From contig NZ_JHYC01000013.1 in assembly GCF_000621525.1 (NCBI RefSeq), positions 1 to 64,000 of the forward strand: a stretch of DNA of 64,000 nt. The letters are read 5' to 3'. Below the pieces are notes generated by a model, which worked only from the letters and a program-made list of their open reading frames with translations, had not been told where the DNA came from and made no database searches. The DNA comes from Legionella fairfieldensis ATCC 49588 (GTDB lineage: Bacteria > Pseudomonadota > Gammaproteobacteria > Legionellales > Legionellaceae). This document shows positions 45,688 through 54,400 of this stretch, in pieces; position 1 is the first letter of the stretch; each line of letters opens with the position of its first letter. The position numbers and the translations under genes are program-made.

Positions 45688-47535
45688 ATGAGCATAATCA
45701 CTCTTCATAATGTCACTTTAAATTTGGCTTCTAATCGTTTGCTTGATGCAGTGGATTGGCAGATACAGCCTCAAGAGAGAATTGCTCTGGTAGGGCGGAA
45801 TGGTGCTGGTAAATCGACATTACTTCGCCTTTTGCAAGGAGAGTTAATACCCGATAGTGGCCAAATCAATCAATTAAATGGGCTGCGCGTGGCGGGTTTA
45901 ACCCAGGAAGTTCCTTTAAATGATAGCAGGGAAACCGTTTATCATTTTTTGGTAAGAGGTCTGGGTGAAACAGGAGAAGTGCTTAATCAGTTCCATCAAT
46001 TATCAGCGGGAGAGGATTTAGCCGCACTGGCCCGTTGCCAGCAACAAATGGATAATCTCCATATTTGGGATTTAGTACCTCGAGTTGAAATGATGGCAAC
46101 TCGTTTGGATTTGGATCTCAATGCATCCATGAATAATTTATCCGGAGGAATGAAGCGCCGCGTATTGTTGGCAGCGGCACTCATTGCAGCGCCAGATCTT
46201 TTGCTTCTTGATGAGCCTACTAACCATTTGGATGTGAGCACCATTGAATGGTTAGAAGCTTATTTGAAATCGTATACAGGCAGTCTGTTGATTGTAACGC
46301 ATGATCGAGAGTTTTTGGCACAAGTTGCTAATCGTATTGTGGAAATTGATCGAGGGAAACTCCATACTTATGATTGTAATTACGATACTTATCTGGATAG
46401 ACGAGAGGCGATGCGTTTAAATGAACAGAAACATAATAGTTTGTTCGATAAGCGATTGGCTGCCGAGGAGGCGTGGATACGTACGGGTATTAAAGCACGA
46501 CGTACACGCAATGAGGGGCGAGTTCGTGCATTGAAAGCCATGCGTGAACAATATAAAGCGCGTCGTGAACAATTGGGGAAAGTTCAGGCTTTAACGCTTG
46601 ATGTTTCCCGTTCAGGTAATTTGGTCATTGAGGCAAACAAAGTCAATTATCAACTTCAGGATAAACTTTTAATCAAGGATTTTTCACTGTTACTAACGCG
46701 GGGCGATAAAATAGGAATTATCGGCCCCAATGGTTGTGGCAAGACCACGTTAATCCGTTTGTTACTAGGTGAGTTAACCCCGACTACTGGTACCGTGCGT
46801 CAGGGAACCTCTCTTGAAATTGCGTATTTTGATCAATTAAGACGCCAGTTAGATGAAAAACAAACCGTAATGGCCAATGTGGGTGACGGGGCTGATTATG
46901 TTACTTTAAATGGCAAACAAAAACATGTTGCCACTTATTTACGGGAATTTTTATTTTCGCCGGAACGTTTTAATCAGCCTGTCTCAACCTTATCAGGGGG
47001 GGAGCGCAATCGTTTATTACTGGCAAAATTATTAGCCAAGCCAGTTAATTTATTGGTTATGGATGAGCCGACCAATGATCTGGATATTGAAACGCTCGAA
47101 TTACTGGAAACCCTGTTAGTGGATTATCCAGGGACTATCCTTTTAATCAGTCATGATAGATCTTTTATTAATCATATAGTGACTTCTGTACTGGTTTATG
47201 AAGGAGATGGACGGTTCAATGAGTATGTGGGGGGTTATGATGATTACCGCGTGCAAAAAAAGCAAGAGGGCATTTTGCCCGTGGGTAAATCCATTAAACC
47301 CAATAGCAAAGCGAATAAATTAAGTTTTAATGAACAGCGCGAATTAGCTCGACTGCCGCAGGAAATCGAAACTCTGGAACAGAAAATTACAGCGTTACAG
47401 ATAAAAATGACTGAACCGGATTTTTATCAGCAGGAAGCGCAGGTCATTAGCTCACATAATCAACAGCTAATGAATGATGAAAAAAAATTATCACAACTTT
47501 ATGAACGTTGGGAAATTTTAGAGGACAAGGGCTAA
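45688..47535 (+). CDS. uup: ABC-F ATPase Uup
   Basis: A soluble twin-ATPase of the ABC-F family that acts on the ribosome or on DNA rather than in transport. It has 615 residues with no membrane segment. Two Walker A motifs (GRNGAGKST near 37; GPNGCGKTT near 350), two signature motifs (LSGGMKRR, LSGGERNR), the interdomain linker, and a Uup-type C-terminal coiled coil (about 540-615, NEQRELARLPQEIETLEQKI then YERWEILED). Uup loss is linked to increased excision of transposons in E. coli. Confidence 0.93.
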   Translation: MSIITLHNVTLNLASNRLLDAVDWQIQPQERIALVGRNGAGKSTLLRLLQGELIPDSGQINQLNGLRVAGLTQEVPLNDSRETVYHFLVRGLGETGEVLNQFHQLSAGEDLAALARCQQQMDNLHIWDLVPRVEMMATRLDLDLNASMNNLSGGMKRRVLLAAALIAAPDLLLLDEPTNHLDVSTIEWLEAYLKSYTGSLLIVTHDREFLAQVANRIVEIDRGKLHTYDCNYDTYLDRREAMRLNEQKHNSLFDKRLAAEEAWIRTGIKARRTRNEGRVRALKAMREQYKARREQLGKVQALTLDVSRSGNLVIEANKVNYQLQDKLLIKDFSLLLTRGDKIGIIGPNGCGKTTLIRLLLGELTPTTGTVRQGTSLEIAYFDQLRRQLDEKQTVMANVGDGADYVTLNGKQKHVATYLREFLFSPERFNQPVSTLSGGERNRLLLAKLLAKPVNLLVMDEPTNDLDIETLELLETLLVDYPGTILLISHDRSFINHIVTSVLVYEGDGRFNEYVGGYDDYRVQKKQEGILPVGKSIKPNSKANKLSFNEQRELARLPQEIETLEQKITALQIKMTEPDFYQQEAQVISSHNQQLMNDEKKLSQLYERWEILEDKG

Positions 47536-47539
47536 TAGC

Positions 47540-47962
47540 ATGGACAATATGTTAACAGTCGCTCTGGTGGTATTAACATGTTCTATTATAGTTTTCTTTT
47601 CGCAGGAGTTTGTCAATTTTTTCAAAAAACTCTTTGCCATTCCTGGCATGACGCTTTTTTTACCTCTACTTTTGATTACTGCCTTGCTTGTTTATTATGA
47701 GCCATGGTTTTCATGGATCTTGTCAATAATCCAGACTATTTTCGATAAGTTGGTCGTTGCTATAGCCAATGTTCTGTCTTTCCATCGAGGCGTTAAGTAT
47801 GTTGCCAGTGTTTTAGTGTTGTGGAGTTTATCAGTTTTGCCAGTGTGGATTATTGACGTATGGTATAAGCGAAAAACCTATCATGCTTTTTCCTATTCTT
47901 ACTTGATAAGCACAGTAATCTGGTTAGTAGCTGCGGCGGTGTTAATCGTCAATTTACAATAA
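47540..47962 (+). CDS. Integral membrane protein, unknown
   Basis: A 140-residue hydrophobic protein with four predicted membrane helices (about 5-22, 37-55, 58-80 partly amphipathic, 85-108, 118-138). No motif or family is recognised. It starts 4 bases after uup and is probably co-transcribed. Confidence 0.7.
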   Translation: MDNMLTVALVVLTCSIIVFFSQEFVNFFKKLFAIPGMTLFLPLLLITALLVYYEPWFSWILSIIQTIFDKLVVAIANVLSFHRGVKYVASVLVLWSLSVLPVWIIDVWYKRKTYHAFSYSYLISTVIWLVAAAVLIVNLQ

Positions 47963-47983
47963 TAACGTTTACTTATCATTAGG

Positions 47984-48283
47984 TTAATGAGTTTGCATCT
48001 CACCCAGATGGAAAGGGTACTGATAACGACAACGTTTAAACCAGTGATAAACATACTGAGGATTTTCAGAATAACTATAATGAGTTGCTTCATAAGCACA
48101 GCAGGGTACGCGGCTCATAAAACAACCTCGTTTGGCATGCCAGACATACCCATTGGCACTAGGTTTCAAGGTACGTCCATCAAAGCAGACATAGCGGGGT
48201 CGTTCGGTTTTATTACCAATGATACAGCCTTGGGCAAATAATAAGCCAGGTAAAAGAAAAATTAAACAAAATTGCTTGATCAT
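47984..48283 (-). CDS. Small exported Cys-rich protein
   Basis: A 99-residue exported protein from ATG 48283 (MIKQFCLIFLLPGLLFAQGC). The signal sequence ends in AQGC, which resembles a lipobox but lacks the usual aliphatic residue at -3, so lipid attachment is uncertain. The mature part has six or more Cys and many aromatic residues (RYVCFDGRTLKP, GCFMSRVPCCAYEATHYSYS). Family unknown. It is convergent with the membrane-protein gene and divergent from murI. Confidence 0.65.
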   Translation of the reverse strand: MIKQFCLIFLLPGLLFAQGCIIGNKTERPRYVCFDGRTLKPSANGYVWHAKRGCFMSRVPCCAYEATHYSYSENPQYVYHWFKRCRYQYPFHLGEMQTH

Positions 48284-48355
48284 GAGGCTGTCCACTAGCT
48301 TTCTATACTATTTAAATTATACTAACTTTTTCTCAATTCAAGCACTTTCGCCTTT

Positions 48356-49168
48356 ATGAATAAAAATAATTTACCAATCGGTGTGTTTGATTCAGGAATG
48401 GGCGGTCTAACTGTATTAAGAGCTTTAAAAGCCACGCTGCCTGATGAATCATTTATTTACCTGGGAGATACTGCCCGATTGCCTTATGGAACCAAAAGCC
48501 CTGACACCGTGTTGCAATACGCAAAGCAGATGGTACGTATTTTAATAGAAAGGCAGGTTAAAGCCCTAATAATAGCTTGTAATACGGCAACGACAGCAGC
48601 TTTGCCTCAATTACAGGCCATGCTTCCCGATATACCCGTTTTGGGGGTGGTTATTCCTGGAGCTTCAGCTGTGGTGGCAGCGACTAAAAATCAACGTATT
48701 ATTGTATTAGCCACTGAAACAACGATTGCTTCTCAAGCTTACCAGCGTTTGATTTGGGAGCAATTACCGAAGGCTACAATTAGTGTTCGTGCGTGTAGTG
48801 TGTTAGTGGCCCTTGCTGAAGAAGGGATGATAGAAAACAACGTGGCGCGAGAAGCTTTAACGCATTATTTATCTGATTTAAATTCAGAAGATACTCTTCT
48901 TCTAGGCTGTACACACTTTCCGGTATTTAAATCACTTTTGAAGACAATATTATCTTCGAGTGTAACCATAGTGGATTCCGCAGAGGCTACAGCAACTGCA
49001 CTATATCAACTCCTCGATCAAGCCAATTTATTTGCTGAAAAGCCCATTAGCAAAATCTCTTATTTGGTCACGGATTCTGTTGAACGGTTTCAAACTGTGG
49101 GGGAAATTTTCTTGGGTGAATCATTAGCAACTCATGATATCGAATTAGTGGATGCGATTAGCTCTTGA
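48356..49168 (+). CDS. murI: Glutamate racemase
   Basis: Makes D-glutamate for peptidoglycan. It has 270 residues. The two catalytic Cys are in LIIACNTATTAALP and LLLGCTHFPVFK; the start IGVFDSGMGGLTVL and YLGDTARLPYG are family signatures. A TATACT box lies about 45 bases upstream. It is monocistronic; the accessory toxin-antitoxin segment begins within 30 bases of its stop. Confidence 0.95.
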   Translation: MNKNNLPIGVFDSGMGGLTVLRALKATLPDESFIYLGDTARLPYGTKSPDTVLQYAKQMVRILIERQVKALIIACNTATTAALPQLQAMLPDIPVLGVVIPGASAVVAATKNQRIIVLATETTIASQAYQRLIWEQLPKATISVRACSVLVALAEEGMIENNVAREALTHYLSDLNSEDTLLLGCTHFPVFKSLLKTILSSSVTIVDSAEATATALYQLLDQANLFAEKPISKISYLVTDSVERFQTVGEIFLGESLATHDIELVDAISS

Positions 49169-49194
49169 GTTACGGCAATGCTGTCAGGCTAACT

Positions 49195-49280
49195 GTAACG
49201 GCCGCAATCAGTGCATGAAATTGGCCCAGATTAAGTGCAACTGAAAATTTCCAAAACCACCGGAAAAACGTTCGTTTTCT
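49195..49280 (+). repeat. Left inverted arm flanking the RelE-type toxin-antitoxin pair
   Basis: About 86 bases, GTAACGGCCGCAATCAG to AACGTTCGTTTTC. The reverse complement of 50161-50246 matches it over its whole length with two one-base indels and roughly a dozen substitutions (AACTGAAAATTTCC against AACTGAAAATTCC; CCAAAACCACC identical). Confidence 0.85.
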
Positions 49281-49284
49281 TAGT

Positions 49285-49333
49285 ATCTCAGCTTGAGATT
49301 TATAGTAAATTTTGATATAGTAATTTTTACTAT
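49285..49333 (+). promoter_or_regulatory. Promoter with two operator-like palindromes for the toxin-antitoxin pair
   Basis: TTGAGA (49293-49298), 17 bases, TATAGT (49316-49321). ATCTCA-GCT-TGAGAT (49285-49299) overlaps the -35, and ATAGTAA-TTT-TTACTAT (49317-49333) covers the -10. Both are perfect inverted repeats and fit autorepression by the HTH antitoxin. Confidence 0.75.
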
Positions 49334-49347
49334 AGAAGACAATTAAC

Positions 49348-49728
49348 ATGCGAATAATAAAAACAAAGTTGTTTAACAAATGGGCTATAAAAAATAAAGT
49401 AAGGGATGAATTGCTTATCACTGCGGCAGAAGAAATTTCAATTGAAGTTTATGAAGCCAACTATGGTGGAGGAGTAATTAAAAAACGGATTGGAAATAAA
49501 GGAAGAGGAAAGAGTGGAAGTACCAGAACAATTGTTGCCTTCAAAAAAGGAAAGAATTGCTTTTTCGTTTTTGGATTCGAAAAAAATACTAAAAGTAATA
49601 TAACTATAAATGAAGAGAAAGCCTTTAAAATTGTTGCTCAATCGTTATTGACTTATTCTGATTTGGAGCTTAATGAATTAATCAAAGATGGCTCATTAGT
49701 GGAGATTAAAAATGAGAAAAATTATTGA
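49348..49728 (+). CDS. RelE/HigB-type toxin
   Basis: A 126-residue toxin of the RelE-like family with the pattern MRIIKTKLFNKWAIKN, GGGVIKKRIGNKGRGKSGST and RTIVAFKKGKNCFFVFGFEK. This subgroup (Pfam RelE, formerly DUF1044) usually precedes an XRE antitoxin, as here. It is expected to cleave mRNA on the ribosome. It is Lys-rich and more AT-rich than its neighbours. It overlaps the antitoxin gene by 17 bases. It is intact. Confidence 0.87.
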   Translation: MRIIKTKLFNKWAIKNKVRDELLITAAEEISIEVYEANYGGGVIKKRIGNKGRGKSGSTRTIVAFKKGKNCFFVFGFEKNTKSNITINEEKAFKIVAQSLLTYSDLELNELIKDGSLVEIKNEKNY

Positions 49729-50005
49729 TGCTATGGTAGAAACAGCAAAAGATCTTCGTTTAGATCCCATTACAATCAAAGAAATTGAAGTACTTAATTT
49801 AAGTGAAGTTAAAGCGCTTGAAGCAGATGAAATAAAAAAAATGAGGGTCAAAGAAAAAATTAGTCAAGCGGTAATGGCTAAAATTCTGAATGTTACTCCC
49901 TCTACCTACCAAAAGTGGGAGAGGGGAGAGGTGCATCCCAAGGGGGCAAATTTAAAATTGCTGCGGTTAGCTCATGATCATGGACTTGATTATATTATGT
50001 CTTGA
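49712..50005 (+). CDS. XRE-family antitoxin
   Basis: A 97-residue HTH protein that should neutralise the toxin and repress the promoter at 49293. The N-terminal part (about 1-40) is the toxin-binding region; the helix-turn-helix is KISQAVMAKILNVTPSTYQK followed by WERGEVHPKGANLKLL. Toxin-first order and the 17-base overlap are typical of higBA-like pairs. Confidence 0.9.
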   Translation: MRKIIDAMVETAKDLRLDPITIKEIEVLNLSEVKALEADEIKKMRVKEKISQAVMAKILNVTPSTYQKWERGEVHPKGANLKLLRLAHDHGLDYIMS

Positions 50006-50160
50006 AATGAAGATTGTCGAAAGGGGTCTCGGTACACGCATACCCAATGACTCTATATCCTGACAATATCACTTTAAAATTAGCCTATTAGTTTATGTTG
50101 ATTTTATCTAGGGGGTTATGGTCTGCTTTAAGCAGATTTTTATGAAAAATTGAATTACCA

Positions 50161-50246
50161 GGAAACGGACGTTTTTCTGGTGGTTTTGGAATTTTCAGTT
50201 GCAAATAATGTGGGTCTAATTTCATGTGCTGATTGCGAACCGTTAC
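50161..50246 (-). repeat. Right inverted arm flanking the toxin-antitoxin pair
   Basis: Inverted partner of 49195-49280. In the minus strand the frame NQHMKLDPHYLQLKIPKPPE is open through the arm and continues to a stop near 50095, so the arm may derive from the 3' end of a gene that is no longer recognisable. Confidence 0.8.
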
Positions 50247-50304
50247 AACTCTGAATGCCTTTGCCAAGATAGAGAAATTTAGCTGTTAATTCTCTCAAAT
50301 AAAA

Positions 50305-51522
50305 TCATTCTACAGGTTCAATTTTTTTATAGCGAGCCGATTTGTGTCGCGCATGCCTTTCCACATCGATATATCGATCAGTTGTTATACTGGAACTATG
50401 GCCGGCATCGTCTCTTACATGTTCACGAGGGCGAATTTTGACATCTTCGGAAATACCGGTATGCCTTAACCAATGTACGGTTGCTGTAATCAGATTATCG
50501 GCTTCTTCTTTTTGATTGTTAAGGCGCAACTGCTCAGCGGCTAAATCAAAGCATTGTTGTACCAGACGTCGAATCGGTGCGGTATCGCTCATGGGTCCGT
50601 TACCCCGGATTTTTGGAATTAAAGGAGAATTGTCAGCAGGAGAGGGTAATGGCGTCAAACCTAAAAATTGACGCCACCGAACCAGACTTGCCAACATGGC
50701 TTCGCTGACTGCGATCTGGCGTTCCTTATTCCCTTTGCCTACCGTTGTAAACCACCACGCACCATTACTATCCTTTGCGAAGTCGTTCATGGCAGGAATC
50801 CATCGTTCGCTGGCTGCAAGCTCTGAAATACGCAAATACATGCCATAAAGCAACGATAAGATAAAGCGCGTGCGTTCATGCTTGGCTGGATTCTCTGCGG
50901 CAAGCTTCTCGGCGGCCTGGAGAACTTCATTCCATTGTTGCAGGCTTAAACGTCTAATGGGAGCGTTTTGCTGGCGTTTACGAACGAACTTGCTTTTTTG
51001 ACGAATTAACGCAACGGGATTGGATAATACGTATTCTTCCGCGATAAGAAAATTAAATAAAGTGCTTAAAATGGCAAAAATTTCCTGTATTGCGCCTTGT
51101 GATAAACTAAATTGCTCAATGGACGCTGTTGCGCCTTGTTTTCTGGCAAATTTGCTTACTGTGGCAATAAAAGGACGCCATTCCTCATTAGGTCGACGTT
51201 TTCCTTCTTTTTCCAGAAAACGAGGCACTTTTTTTAATCCTATCCAATCGTGGGGCGGATTTTGACAAAAACGAATATAGTGTTCGATGTCCTGACGTTT
51301 TAATTCAGGCAAGGTCATTTTTTTTATTTGCCAGCACCAATGCAGGAGGCGTTCCGTTTCCCGGCGATAACTATTGAAAGTTCCGAGACTACCCGTATAA
51401 CTTTTAAGAAAGTTCAGGCAATGAAAAAAGTCACTTTGAAAACGTGAATCGAGAGTGACATTTTCCGCATTTTTGGAGAGATTATCCAGACTGTCAAATA
51501 AAGGTAATATTCTTGTTTTCAT
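50305..51522 (-). CDS. Tyrosine recombinase (phage-type integrase)
   Basis: A 405-residue site-specific recombinase. The catalytic set is complete: Arg231 (MYLRISELAAS), Lys in VGKGNKERQI (about 263-266), His350-x-x-Arg353 (HWLRHTG), His375 (GHSS) and the nucleophile Tyr384 (TDRYIDV). The N-terminal SAM-like core-binding domain spans about 25-180. It starts about 200 bases from a four-tRNA cluster, the usual neighbourhood of integrated elements, but no phage or conjugation genes lie beside it; it may be a domesticated or stranded integrase. The toxin-antitoxin pair is the only nearby cargo. Confidence 0.9.
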   Translation of the reverse strand: MKTRILPLFDSLDNLSKNAENVTLDSRFQSDFFHCLNFLKSYTGSLGTFNSYRRETERLLHWCWQIKKMTLPELKRQDIEHYIRFCQNPPHDWIGLKKVPRFLEKEGKRRPNEEWRPFIATVSKFARKQGATASIEQFSLSQGAIQEIFAILSTLFNFLIAEEYVLSNPVALIRQKSKFVRKRQQNAPIRRLSLQQWNEVLQAAEKLAAENPAKHERTRFILSLLYGMYLRISELAASERWIPAMNDFAKDSNGAWWFTTVGKGNKERQIAVSEAMLASLVRWRQFLGLTPLPSPADNSPLIPKIRGNGPMSDTAPIRRLVQQCFDLAAEQLRLNNQKEEADNLITATVHWLRHTGISEDVKIRPREHVRDDAGHSSSITTDRYIDVERHARHKSARYKKIEPVE

Positions 51523-51665
51523 GAGGATACCGATGGCGTCTAAATTTTGATGCTAGCTCATGAGATTAAGAACGGCAATAACTTAATGATCTTCTATCAT
51601 TGAATCGATTGGTGGTTTATTTTATAGAATTGGAAAATTTCCTGTAAATTATTATACTCAGGTTA

Positions 51666-51694
51666 TTGACCTGCAGAATCGCACCGAGTATCAT
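51666..51694 (+). promoter_or_regulatory. Promoter of the tRNA cluster
   Basis: TTGACC (51666-51671), 17-base spacer, TATCAT (51689-51694), followed by a G+C-rich stretch (GCGCTCTGTCC) like the discriminator of stringently controlled stable-RNA promoters. It lies about 30 bases before tRNA-Pro. Confidence 0.75.
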
Positions 51695-51722
51695 TTGCGC
51701 TCTGTCCTTGGGACGGGTAAAA

Positions 51723-51799
51723 CGGGGTGTAGCGCAGTCTGGTAGCGCGCCTGCTTTGGGAGCAGGATGTCGGGAGTTCGAATCTCTCCACCCCGACCA
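51723..51799 (+). tRNA. tRNA-Pro (TGG)
   Basis: A 77-base cloverleaf with acceptor CGGGGTG/CACCCCG, encoded CCA, T-loop GTTCGAATC, and anticodon loop TTTGGGA giving TGG. It is the first of four tRNAs in a row. Confidence 0.95.
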
Positions 51800-51807
51800 G
51801 TTTTTAG

Positions 51808-51884
51808 GCGTCCGTAGCTCATCTGGATAGAGCATCGGCCTTCTAAGCCGAGGGTAGCAGGTTCGAATCCTGCCGGGCGTGCCA
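51808..51884 (+). tRNA. tRNA-Arg (TCT)
   Basis: A 77-base cloverleaf, acceptor GCGTCCG/CGGGCGT with terminal G-T and an internal T-G pair, encoded CCA, anticodon loop CTTCTAA giving TCT. Spaced 8 bases after tRNA-Pro. Confidence 0.93.
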
Positions 51885-51914
51885 GCCCTTTTGCAGATTC
51901 CTGTGTATAGAAAT

Positions 51915-51991
51915 GGTGAGCGTAGCTCAGTTGGTAGAGCCCCGGGTTGTGATCCCGGTTGTCGTGGGTTCGAGTCCCATCGTTCACCCCA
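51915..51991 (+). tRNA. tRNA-His (GTG)
   Basis: A 77-base cloverleaf with the His-specific extra G at the 5' end facing discriminator C, acceptor GTGAGCG/CGTTCAC, encoded CCA and anticodon GTG. A queuosine (Tgt) substrate. Confidence 0.95.
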
Positions 51992-52075
51992 GACCCTTGA
52001 AATTAGATAATATGCTTGAGATTCATTCTGAGTCTTTACAAGATAAGCTTACTGTTCGATAATTCCACCCTGTTT

Positions 52076-52160
52076 GCGAAAGTGGCGGAACTGGTAGACG
52101 CGCTGGATTTAGGTTCCAGTGGGGTAACCCGTGAGAGTTCGAGTCTCTCCTTTCGCACCA
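52076..52160 (+). tRNA. tRNA-Leu (TAG)
   Basis: An 85-base class II tRNA with a long variable arm, acceptor GCGAAAG/CTTTCGC, encoded CCA, anticodon loop TTTAGGT giving TAG. tig starts 30 bases downstream and may share the transcript. Confidence 0.94.
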
Positions 52161-52189
52161 TTTCATGATAATATCCAAGAGGTGACTAG

Positions 52190-53521
52190 ATGCAAGTTTC
52201 TGTTGAAACCTTGAAAGGTTTGGAACGCAAAGTAACAGTTTCGGTGCCAACCGAGAAGGTAGAGGAAGAAGTAAGTCTTCGTCTTCGTAATCTTGCGCGT
52301 AAAGTAAAGTTAGATGGCTTTCGTCCCGGGAAAGTGCCTATGCACCTGGTGAAGAGCCGTTTCTCTAACAGTGTTCGTGAAGAAGTTGCCAGAGAAATGG
52401 TACAGTCAACGCTCTATGAGGCGTTACAAAAGAATGAACTTATTCCCGCAGGATCTCCCCATGTTGAACCTGAGCAGCTTGAATCAGGCAAAGATTTCAA
52501 ATATACCGCTATTTTTGAAGTACTTCCCGAAATTACTATTAATGAGTTAAATAAAGGCGAAATTGAAGTAGTTCGTGCTGAAGTCAAGGACAGTGATGTT
52601 AACGAAATGCTTGAAAAATTGCGTGAACAAAATAAAGAGTGGCATGACGTTTCCCGTGCTGTTGCGAAAGAGGACAAGGTTATTATCGATTTTGAAGGTT
52701 TTCTTGAGGACAAACCTTTCGAAGGCGGTAGTGCCAGTAATTATGAAATTGTCATTGGTTCGGGAACAATGATCCCCGGTTTTGAAGACGGTTTAATCGG
52801 TGCTGAAGTCGAGAAGCCTTTTGATATTAAAGTGACTTTTCCCGAAAATTATAATCATAAGGAATTAGCAGGGAAAGAGGCTACGTTTAAAATTACGGTT
52901 CATAAAGTCATGGAAGGGAAACTGCCTGCTTTAGATGAGGCTTTCGCTGAAAAATTTAATATCAAGGAAGGTGGAATTGACGCGTTGAAAAAAGATATTA
53001 AGGAAAATATGATACGTGAGCTTGAGCGCCATGTTAACTCAATGAACAAGGAGCGAGTTTTCGATAAGTTACGGGAAGCCAATCCTTTTGAGTTACCGAT
53101 GGCTTTAATTGATGAGGAAATTGGTCACTTAAAACATGATATGTATCATCGTCTCTTTGGCCATGAGCATTCTGATAATGAAAAAATACCTGATTTTCCT
53201 CGTGCCCTGTTTGAAGAGCAGGCAAAGCGGCGTGTTCATCTTGGGTTACTTTTTTCTGAATACGTGAAAAAACATGAAATTATAGCGGATAAAACACGTG
53301 TCGATGCGATGATTGACAAATTTGCCAGTGCTTATGAAAGCCCGGAGGAATTACGTTCCTGGTATAATGGAAGCAAAGAGCGTTTGGCTGAGGTTGAAGC
53401 ACTTGTCATGGAAGAAATGGTCGCTGAAAAAATTAGCGAAGATGCTACCGTCATTGAAAAAACAATGAGTTACGAGGCGGTGATGAATCCTAAAAAGGAT
53501 AGTGAGAGTAAAGGAGAATAA
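52190..53521 (+). CDS. tig: Trigger factor
   Basis: Ribosome-bound chaperone and prolyl isomerase that meets nascent chains. It has 443 residues. N-terminal ribosome-binding domain with the contact motif [17 protein letters not shown] (about 43-59; consensus GFRxGKxP), FKBP-type isomerase domain (about 150-245), and the helical C-terminal cradle. GAGGTG precedes the ATG. It is followed by clpP after 2 bases, the usual tig-clpP-clpX-lon order. Confidence 0.96.
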   Translation: MQVSVETLKGLERKVTVSVPTEKVEEEVSLRLRNLARKVKLDGFRPGKVPMHLVKSRFSNSVREEVAREMVQSTLYEALQKNELIPAGSPHVEPEQLESGKDFKYTAIFEVLPEITINELNKGEIEVVRAEVKDSDVNEMLEKLREQNKEWHDVSRAVAKEDKVIIDFEGFLEDKPFEGGSASNYEIVIGSGTMIPGFEDGLIGAEVEKPFDIKVTFPENYNHKELAGKEATFKITVHKVMEGKLPALDEAFAEKFNIKEGGIDALKKDIKENMIRELERHVNSMNKERVFDKLREANPFELPMALIDEEIGHLKHDMYHRLFGHEHSDNEKIPDFPRALFEEQAKRRVHLGLLFSEYVKKHEIIADKTRVDAMIDKFASAYESPEELRSWYNGSKERLAEVEALVMEEMVAEKISEDATVIEKTMSYEAVMNPKKDSESKGE

Positions 53522-53523
53522 GT

Positions 53524-54162
53524 ATGTCGGGTTATCCAGAAAACTTGATTAAAAATGCCAGTGGTTTGGTGCCTATGGTTATTGAGCAAACTTCACGAGG
53601 GGAGCGCTCTTATGACATTTACTCACGGCTTTTGAAAGAACGGATTATCTTTTTATTAGGAGAAGTCGAAGACCATATGGCTAATCTGGTAGTCGCACAG
53701 TTACTGTTTTTGGAGTCTGAGAATCCAGACAAGGATATTTCCTTGTACATCAACTCTCCTGGCGGGGTCGTTACAGCAGGTCTTGCAATTTACGATACCA
53801 TGCAATTTATTAAACCCGATGTCAGTACCCTGTGTATAGGACAGGCGGCCAGTGCCGCCGCGCTGCTGCTTTGCGCCGGGGCTGATGGCAAGCGTTTTTG
53901 TTTGCCTAATTCAAGAGTAATGATTCATCAGCCTTTAGGGGGTTACCGAGGCCAGGCTACGGATATTGAAATTCATGCCCGTGAAACCCTGGCGGTGCGA
54001 GAGCGCTTGAATAGTATTATGGCAAGGCATACAAAAAAAACGCCTGATCAAATTATGCGTGATACTGAACGTGATAATTTTATGAGCGCTACACAGGCAG
54101 CTGAATATGGCTTAATTGATAAGGTTCTTCACAACCGCGAGACTATGGCTACAATTAAGTAA
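53524..54162 (+). CDS. clpP: ATP-dependent Clp protease proteolytic subunit
   Basis: Serine protease that forms the double-heptamer chamber used by ClpX. It has 212 residues. Catalytic Ser110 ([12 protein letters not shown]) and His135 (VMIHQPLGG), with the Asp in DRDNF-type spacing near the end ([19 protein letters not shown]). It probably carries a short propeptide. Co-transcribed with tig. Confidence 0.97.
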   Translation: MSGYPENLIKNASGLVPMVIEQTSRGERSYDIYSRLLKERIIFLLGEVEDHMANLVVAQLLFLESENPDKDISLYINSPGGVVTAGLAIYDTMQFIKPDVSTLCIGQAASAAALLLCAGADGKRFCLPNSRVMIHQPLGGYRGQATDIEIHARETLAVRERLNSIMARHTKKTPDQIMRDTERDNFMSATQAAEYGLIDKVLHNRETMATIK

Positions 54163-54168
54163 TAAAAA

Positions 54169-54197
54169 CTGTCAGTTTGTTTAAAGCAAACTGACAG
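54169..54197 (+). terminator. Strong hairpin after clpP
   Basis: CTGTCAGTTTG and CAAACTGACAG form a perfect 11-bp stem with a 7-base loop, 7 bases after the clpP stop. It is followed by an AT-rich stretch with a T run some 15 bases later. Attenuation or mRNA 3' protection is likely; clpX has its own 5' region of about 200 bases. Confidence 0.6.
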
Positions 54198-54400
54198 ATA
54201 TTTGCCGTTATTTTTCTGATTGTCTAAAATTTACTATACTCACGTAATTGAAAACAGGGTGCGTTTAAAGTGCCTTACGCACCTGCTATTAATAAGGTAA
54301 TTTTCGTGCTTTATTTAAGACATCAACGTGTTTTCAATTCGGGTATGTTTGGCTACCTATATATCATCTTATCTGGTAGCACTAAGAAGGGGGTTTGTAG

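Noticed and set aside
50305-51522. XerC/XerD identity for the recombinase
   Set aside because: At 405 residues it is about 100 longer than Xer proteins and its C-terminal motifs are spaced like phage or island integrases.
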